From Thalassiosira profunda (lineage: Eukaryota > Bacillariophyta > Thalassiosirophyceae > Thalassiosirales > Thalassiosiraceae): 10,321 nucleotides of DNA. Positions 6,877 to 10,321 of the stretch are shown in pieces. Under the pieces are notes generated by a model, which worked only from the letters and a program-made list of their open reading frames with translations, was not told the origin of the DNA and made no database searches. How positions within the stretch are numbered: position 1 is the first letter of the stretch; every line of letters begins with the position of its first letter. The stretch spans positions 1 through 10,321 of the forward strand of contig JALLAP010000842.1 in NCBI GenBank assembly GCA_036939355.1. Direction: 5' to 3'. The position numbers and the translations under genes were made by a program.

Positions 6877-8064
6877 ATGACACGTCCCCAACGACAGCGT
6901 TTTCGACTCCTGTTCGTTCGCCCTTTACTACTAGTCGCTGCCTTGCTCCCTGCTCCCGGCTGGACTGCTCCCGGCTGGACGGAAGAGCCGTCAACGGCGC
7001 CCGCCTGGAAGTATCGCCCCGAGTTGTTGCGTCCCTTTTGGTCGGCCGAGCGGATTGAGGGCGAGTCGGTGCTGTTCATCGGTAATGGCGAAACGAATGC
7101 GTCGGCAAAATTGCTCTTTCCGATCCGGCGGGTGATCGCGGTTCACAACTCGGCCGGCACGATTCACTATGAAGAGGGGCGCGACTATGAGTACAAGCCG
7201 GGGAGCCGCACCATCGCCTTGCCCTCCGGATCACGAATTGCCGCGCATACTCCCAAGGATCTACGTCGGCCGGCCGGTTCTCAGAAATATCGATTGACGC
7301 ACCGCGACGGCCAGGGCGAAATCCTGTTCGGCGCCGGCCTTGAGTATGCTGCAATGCAGACTTGCATCACCTATGAACCGATGCGCTCATCTTCCCGCTG
7401 GAATTATGCCCCGCAACCAGCGGCCCAGGATTCGCTGCCGCGGGTCCGCACACGCCTGCGGGACAAACAAGCGGTATCGATCGTTGTACTCGGTGACAGC
7501 ATCTCGACAGGCCTTAACTCGTCTCTAACCTGCGGCGGTCCGCCATTCCAGCCCGGCTATCCAAAGCTCATCCAACAGCACTTGGCGAAGTCGAGCGGTG
7601 CCAAGATCACACTGACCAATTTGTCGGTGGGAGGAAGAGATACCGGCTGGGCCCTGACGAAGGTCGAACAAGTCGCGGCGGCCAAACCGGATTTGGTGAT
7701 CATCGCCTTCGGGATGAATGACGTGGCTGGCCGATCGGCCGCCGAGTATCAAGCGAACACGCGCGAAATGATCAAGCAAATTCGGCAGGCACGACCCAAG
7801 TGTGAGTTTATCCTGGTGGCCAGCATGCTGGGCAACCGCAATTGGACCCGATTGAACCATGATCTGTTCCCGAAATATCGCGACCGCCTGCAAGAGCTGT
7901 GCGTACAAGACCCCCATGTCGCACTCGCCGATCTGACGACCCTTTGGACCGGCTTGCTGGCGGTAAAACAGGATTGGGATTTGACCGGCAATGGCGTCAA
8001 TCATCCCAATGATTTTGGTCACCGCGTCTACGCCCAGGCGATCCTGGCGCAGCTGAGTCGCTAG
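6877..8064 (+). CDS. Secreted SGNH/GDSL hydrolase with N-terminal beta domain
   Basis: A probable exported esterase, perhaps a deacetylase of carbohydrate esters. From the ATG at 6877 (395 aa) an Arg-rich n-region (MTRPQRQRFR) and a hydrophobic core (LLFVRPLLLVAALL) form a signal peptide. Residues about 45-190 are a beta-rich domain (WSAERIEGESVLFI, IHYEEGRDYEYKPGS) of the kind that precedes SGNH modules. The SGNH domain shows block I GDSIS (nucleophile S208), block II Gly (G252 in VGGRD), block III GMND (N281) and block V NHPNDFGH (H376). The usual block V Asp three residues before the His (D-x-x-H) is Gly here (G-V-N-H), so the enzyme may use a Ser-His dyad or another acid. A longer in-frame TTG start at 6799 would bury the signal peptide and is rejected. 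No Shine-Dalgarno site is seen. A 15-bp duplication lies near the cleavage region. Confidence 0.88.
   Translation: MTRPQRQRFRLLFVRPLLLVAALLPAPGWTAPGWTEEPSTAPAWKYRPELLRPFWSAERIEGESVLFIGNGETNASAKLLFPIRRVIAVHNSAGTIHYEEGRDYEYKPGSRTIALPSGSRIAAHTPKDLRRPAGSQKYRLTHRDGQGEILFGAGLEYAAMQTCITYEPMRSSSRWNYAPQPAAQDSLPRVRTRLRDKQAVSIVVLGDSISTGLNSSLTCGGPPFQPGYPKLIQQHLAKSSGAKITLTNLSVGGRDTGWALTKVEQVAAAKPDLVIIAFGMNDVAGRSAAEYQANTREMIKQIRQARPKCEFILVASMLGNRNWTRLNHDLFPKYRDRLQELCVQDPHVALADLTTLWTGLLAVKQDWDLTGNGVNHPNDFGHRVYAQAILAQLSR
6951..6980 (+). repeat. 15-bp in-frame tandem duplication in the hydrolase gene
   Basis: TGCTCCCGGCTGGAC occurs twice without mismatch (6951-6965 and 6966-6980). In the protein it gives the doubled pentapeptide APGWT, immediately after the hydrophobic core of the signal peptide. 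It keeps the frame and probably changes only the cleavage region or linker. Confidence 0.9.
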
Positions 8065-8082
8065 AACTTCCTAGCCCTTCCT

Positions 8083-8097
8083 ACTTGCTGCGCAAGT
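8083..8097 (+). terminator. Small hairpin after the hydrolase gene
   Basis: ACTTGC (8083-8088) and GCAAGT (8092-8097) form a perfect 6-bp stem with a 3-base loop, 18 bases past the stop of the hydrolase. No T-run follows. It may be a weak terminator or a processing site between the hydrolase and the membrane-protein pair. Confidence 0.3.
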
Positions 8098-8124
8098 CGA
8101 CGGTGTGGAACTGGCGCGTCGAGA

Positions 8125-8346
8125 ATGGACGCGTACGTCCGTGGTGAATTCAACAAAAAGAATATGCGATCACCCGTGGTCCTTGTAAAATTCGTCATTG
8201 AAACCATCCTAACAAGAGTCTTCGTTTCGATGATGGGTGTCCTGGGGACGATCATCGGTTTCTACTTCGGGGCGGCCGATGGCACGACCCCAGACCTTGA
8301 ACTATCAACGGTTCAAGTGCAATCGACGGAAGGGGAGGGGACCTAG
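8125..8346 (+). CDS. Small membrane protein (73 aa), unknown function
   Basis: The N-terminus is charged (MDAYVRGEFNKKNMR). Residues about 17-50 form one long or two short hydrophobic segments (VVLVKFVIETIL, then VFVSMMGVLGTIIGFYFGA), and the last 20 residues are acidic and polar. The GTIIGFYFGA ending is a common helix end in small bacterial membrane proteins, but I cannot tie it to one family. The start ATG has only a weak GAGA before it; an internal ATG at 8164 is possible. The gene ends two bases before the next start and its 3' end contains the ribosome site of that gene, so the two are very likely cotranscribed and translationally linked. A partner or assembly role for the larger protein is inferred from this. 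Confidence 0.65.
   Translation: MDAYVRGEFNKKNMRSPVVLVKFVIETILTRVFVSMMGVLGTIIGFYFGAADGTTPDLELSTVQVQSTEGEGT
8332..8340 (+). promoter_or_regulatory. Strong ribosome-binding site inside the end of the 73-aa gene
   Basis: GGGGAGGGG ends 8 bases before the ATG at 8349 and encodes part of the last residues (EGEGT) of the upstream gene. It is the clearest Shine-Dalgarno site in the window, and it fixes the start of the 288-aa gene. Confidence 0.7.
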
Positions 8347-8348
8347 CC

Positions 8349-9215
8349 ATGACAACGCCCGAAAAGAAACCTCGCGATTTTCGCGTCGGCCAACGCGACA
8401 ATTCTGGGGTCAAGATCGAAGTCATCTACGTTCAACGGCCCGACTACGTGATCTATCGGACCAAGGGGGCTATCTATATCGAGTACGACTACGACTTGAC
8501 CGCGGAAGTCGATCGCTACTTCGAACTCAACGCCAAGATCCTGCAGCACACTTCGCGCGTCACTTCCATCCTGCCACCCAACCTCGGAAAGTGCGAAGGG
8601 CTGGCCAAGCAAGTGGCGCGAGCGGTCGCGACGAATTTGCGCGGTGAGGAAGAGCGCGCCGTGACCATGCTTCAAGAGGCCGAAGTGCGGATTCGCCGTT
8701 TCCGAGTTCTCCAGGGTCGCCTGAACTACGCGCTGAGCGCGCTCATTACGACGGTTGCTGTCCTGTTTGCCGGTTACCTGAACTTCCTCATTTTTCCCCA
8801 GGGGCGATTGCAGGTCACCTATTGGGATATCGTTGCCTGCGGCGCCGCCGGCGGATTTCTCTCGGTCGCCATGGGCTTTCGCCGCTTGTCGATCGATGTC
8901 GATGCCAGCACGATCACCAACGTCCTCGTCGGCAGCTCGCGCATCCTTATCGCCATGGTCGCCTCGGTCTTTGTCTATTTCGTCATCGAGTCGGGTCTCG
9001 CATTGCAACAGATGAATACTTCCTCGGGACCATTTGGCCTCTTCGCCCTGGCGGTCACCGCCGGCTTTAGCGAGACCTGGGTACCCAACCTGTTGGACAA
9101 TTTGATCGGAGCGGACGCGCCCGCGGCGGCCACCGCAGGTGATCAGGCGGGTGACGATGGAACGGATGACGACGCCACCCCGGGTCCTCCCACCCCGCCA
9201 CCGCCGCGGGCCTAA
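8349..9215 (+). CDS. Four-helix membrane protein with cytoplasmic N-terminal domain, unknown function
   Basis: A 288-aa protein. Residues 1-60 are a beta-rich soluble segment (VKIEVIYVQRPDYVIYRTKG, then YIEYDYDL). Residues 60-125 look like long helices, perhaps a coiled coil (GEEERAVTMLQEAEVRIRRF). Four hydrophobic segments follow: about 126-149, 159-177, 192-216 and 226-240. Notable motifs are CGAAGGFLSVAMGFRR in the second, LVGSSRILIAMVASVFVY in the third and TAGFSETWVPNLLDNLIG after the fourth. The last 35 residues are acidic, then proline-rich. The AAGG-x-LSV plus AGFSE pattern resembles C-terminal membrane modules I associate loosely with membrane-anchored bacterial defence or stress proteins. 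That is memory-based inference, and the family is not identified. The start is set by a strong ribosome site 8 bases away. It is paired with the 73-aa gene by a 2-base gap. Confidence 0.78.
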   Translation: MTTPEKKPRDFRVGQRDNSGVKIEVIYVQRPDYVIYRTKGAIYIEYDYDLTAEVDRYFELNAKILQHTSRVTSILPPNLGKCEGLAKQVARAVATNLRGEEERAVTMLQEAEVRIRRFRVLQGRLNYALSALITTVAVLFAGYLNFLIFPQGRLQVTYWDIVACGAAGGFLSVAMGFRRLSIDVDASTITNVLVGSSRILIAMVASVFVYFVIESGLALQQMNTSSGPFGLFALAVTAGFSETWVPNLLDNLIGADAPAAATAGDQAGDDGTDDDATPGPPTPPPPRA

Positions 9216-9455
9216 AGCCGCACGCGCAGCCCGAAATGGGCACGTACACTGGCTGGCTAGCACGGCTGAACGCAAATTCCCCGCAGCCAAGCCGCTCCGC
9301 GGCGCCTCGCCTCATAGCCGCTTGCGAAGCTGATTGTGAGAATGTCTCGTACGACAGCCAGTGCTGCTCACTGCAGTCGCGCCGTCACCACCAAGAAGTT
9401 GCCCGAGTTGTTTTTGGCAGTGTCAAAGTATCTGTAGTCGCAGTTTCCCCGGTAT
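9216..9455. other. Noncoding stretch between membrane-protein gene and transposon repeat
   Basis: No credible gene is seen. A short GCCC-GAAAT-GGGC hairpin lies at 9229-9241, just behind the stop of the 288-aa gene, without a T-run. CAGTG-CTGCT-CACTG at 9359-9373 is another small stem. Neither has an assigned role. Confidence 0.4.
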
Positions 9456-9523
9456 GAGTCGCTGGGAGACTCGGGCCGAAGGCCCAGAAATTTGCCCAGC
9501 CCAGCCTATCGGGCTGGGTACGG
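9456..9523 (+). repeat. Two-hairpin palindromic repeat, copy R1
   Basis: A 68-bp repeat with hairpin A (GGGCC 9473-9477, loop GAA, GGCCC 9481-9485), a 14-base spacer, and hairpin B (CCCAGCC 9500-9506, loop TATCG, GGCTGGG 9512-9518). It is identical to copy R3 at 63 of 68 positions by hand alignment. It ends 32 bases upstream of the transposase ATG. Confidence 0.9.
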
Positions 9524-9555
9524 GATAGTTTGGTTCATTGCGTGGAGTAGCATTT

Positions 9556-10011
9556 ATGCCTCAATCCCTTGCCCAAGTTTGGTTGCATGTCGTGTTTTCA
9601 ACGAAAGAACGACAACCGTTCTTGCGAGACATGTCATTTCGGGAGGAGATGTTTCGAATGCTCGCGTTCCAGGTACGAGCCGCCAAATGTGTCAGCGCCT
9701 CAGTCGGTGGATACACTGACCATGTCCATCTCCTTGTGGGCCTGTCGAGAACGATTACGATTGCGCAATTACTCGAGCACACAAAGACGGAGACTTCCAA
9801 GTGGGCGAAGAAGTCAACGACTGGAACGACCGATTTTCGCTGGCAAACTGGCTACGGCGCCTTTTCTGTGAGTCACTCAAATGTGGACGCGGTGGATCAT
9901 TACATTCGCAATCAAGAGCACCATCACACTCAACTCTCGTTTCAAGATGAATTCCGCCAACTGTGTGCCAAACACGAAATCGAAATGGACGAACGATACG
10001 TTTGGGAATAA
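9556..10011 (+). CDS. tnpA: IS200-like HUH (Y1) transposase, RAYT-type
   Basis: A 151-aa single-strand DNA transposase of the Y1 family (Transposase_17 / IS200-like). The protein begins MPQSLAQVWLHVVFSTKERQ, the usual opening of this group. The HUH metal site is H56-V-H58 in TDHVHLLVGL. WQTGYGAFSVS precedes the catalytic tyrosine, most likely Y116 in VDHYIRNQEHHH. The length is normal for the family (about 140-160), and all key residues are present, so the gene looks intact. The ATG at 9556 is chosen because GGAG (9544-9547) lies 8 bases upstream; a TTG at 9538 is in frame but less likely. The inverted hairpin repeats around it are its probable substrates. R1 hairpin B lies just upstream and could limit read-through transcription into the gene. 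Confidence 0.92.
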   Translation: MPQSLAQVWLHVVFSTKERQPFLRDMSFREEMFRMLAFQVRAAKCVSASVGGYTDHVHLLVGLSRTITIAQLLEHTKTETSKWAKKSTTGTTDFRWQTGYGAFSVSHSNVDAVDHYIRNQEHHHTQLSFQDEFRQLCAKHEIEMDERYVWE

Positions 10012-10041
10012 TGGGGGCCCGAATCAATATGCAAACCAACT

Positions 10042-10098
10042 CAACCCAGCCCTGAAGGCTGGGCTAGGCAAACTTGCGGGCCTTTGGCCCTCGAGATT
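10042..10098 (-). repeat. Two-hairpin palindromic repeat, copy R2 (inverted)
   Basis: On the plus strand, hairpin B comes first (CCCAGCC 10045-10051, loop CTGAA, GGCTGGG 10057-10063), then a 14-base spacer, then hairpin A (GGGCC 10078-10082, loop TTT, GGCCC 10086-10090). Read on the minus strand the order and spacer length equal R1 and R3. The stems are identical, the loops differ, and the spacer keeps GTTTGCCTAG as in R3. It begins about 30 bases behind the transposase stop. Confidence 0.88.
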
Positions 10099-10253
10099 TG
10101 CGTCCAATGTGGGCGTGTCCTGAGTCAGTTGGTCACGAAGGGCCAGAGCGAGGTCGACGGATAATACGGCGTGAAATCAGTGTCTCACCAACGTTCCTCG
10201 CGCGATACAGTCTCGCAATTGACGAGTTTCTAAGACAGGAATCGGTCCCTACT
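10099..10253. other. Noncoding spacer between repeat copies R2 and R3
   Basis: No gene, tandem repeat or clear hairpin is seen in these 155 bases. With R2 and R3 it makes up the 310 bases after the transposase stop that carry no gene. Confidence 0.5.
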
Positions 10254-10321
10254 GAATCGCTGGGAGACTCGGGCCGAAGGCCCAGGCGTTTGCCTAGCCC
10301 AGCCTATCGGGCTGGGTACGG
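10254..10321 (+). repeat. Two-hairpin palindromic repeat, copy R3 (at right edge)
   Basis: Same orientation as R1, with 5 mismatches in 68 bases: one in the left flank and four in the spacer between hairpins. Hairpin A is GGGCC 10271-10275 / GGCCC 10279-10283; hairpin B is CCCAGCC 10298-10304 / GGCTGGG 10310-10316. The copy runs to the last base, so it may continue outside the window. Confidence 0.9.

Larger units (their letters stand above)
9456..10098 (+). mobile_element. IS200/RAYT-like element: Y1 transposase between inverted hairpin repeats
   Basis: The transposase gene is enclosed by R1 upstream and R2, the same two-hairpin structure in inverted orientation, downstream. IS200/IS605 elements carry subterminal hairpins instead of classic inverted repeats and make no target duplication, while REP-associated transposases sit among palindromes scattered in the genome. 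The inverted pair plus an extra copy R3 beyond the right side favours the REP-associated type. Exact element ends cannot be fixed from one copy; the limits given are the outer edges of R1 and R2. Confidence 0.55.

Noticed and set aside
8343..9290. Long minus-strand open frame (315 codons) opposite the 288-aa membrane protein
   Set aside because: It is longer than the gene it opposes, but its translation is rich in Arg, Gly and Asp as expected for an antisense frame in GC-rich DNA. The plus strand has a strong ribosome site and clear membrane helices.
9456..10321. Composite transposon bounded by direct repeats R1 and R3
   Set aside because: R1 and R3 are short hairpin repeats without their own transposases, and R2 already closes the transposase unit in inverted orientation. 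Scattered REP-like copies explain the pattern better.

Overview
The window is GC-rich bacterial chromosome. It carries a type I GAPDH, a xylulokinase, a membrane-anchored HtrA protease, a secreted two-domain SGNH hydrolase, several proteins without an obvious family, weak or missing Shine-Dalgarno sites at several genes, and an IS200-like transposase with palindromic repeats. Together these fit a planctomycete (Pirellulales-like) best. That assignment is inferred from gene style only, since the window holds no rRNA or other phylogenetic marker.

Layout from left to right. (1) 1-660: the 3' part of a cysteine-rich, probably zinc-binding protein of unknown role, open at the left edge. (2) 869-2422: a xylulokinase (FGGY family), convergent with (3) 2488-3669 (minus): an HtrA/DegS-like serine protease with one N-terminal membrane anchor, a trypsin-like domain and one PDZ domain. 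(4) 3920-4942 (minus): an NAD-type glyceraldehyde-3-phosphate dehydrogenase with a strong hairpin behind it and a 12-bp palindrome in front. (5) 4949-5679: about 730 bases without a credible gene. They hold a perfect 3 x 15-bp tandem repeat, then an AT-rich stretch with a 14-bp palindrome and three TGACAAC heptamers just before the next gene. (6) 5680-9215: four genes on the plus strand with gaps of 102, 60 and 2 bases: a helix-turn-helix protein with a large unrecognised C-terminal domain, a secreted SGNH hydrolase, a 73-aa membrane peptide and a 288-aa four-helix membrane protein. (7) 9456-10321: an IS200/RAYT-like Y1 transposase flanked by inverted copies of a two-hairpin repeat, with a third copy running off the right edge.

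Xylulokinase and GAPDH belong to central sugar metabolism (xylulose 5-phosphate entry and lower glycolysis), and the HtrA protease belongs to envelope protein quality control. They are not one operon: strands and spacing separate them. The most unusual parts are the regulator-hydrolase-membrane-pair cluster with its operator-like upstream region, the transposase with structured repeats whose stems are kept while their loops change, and short 14-16 bp tandem duplications at four separate places in 10 kb.
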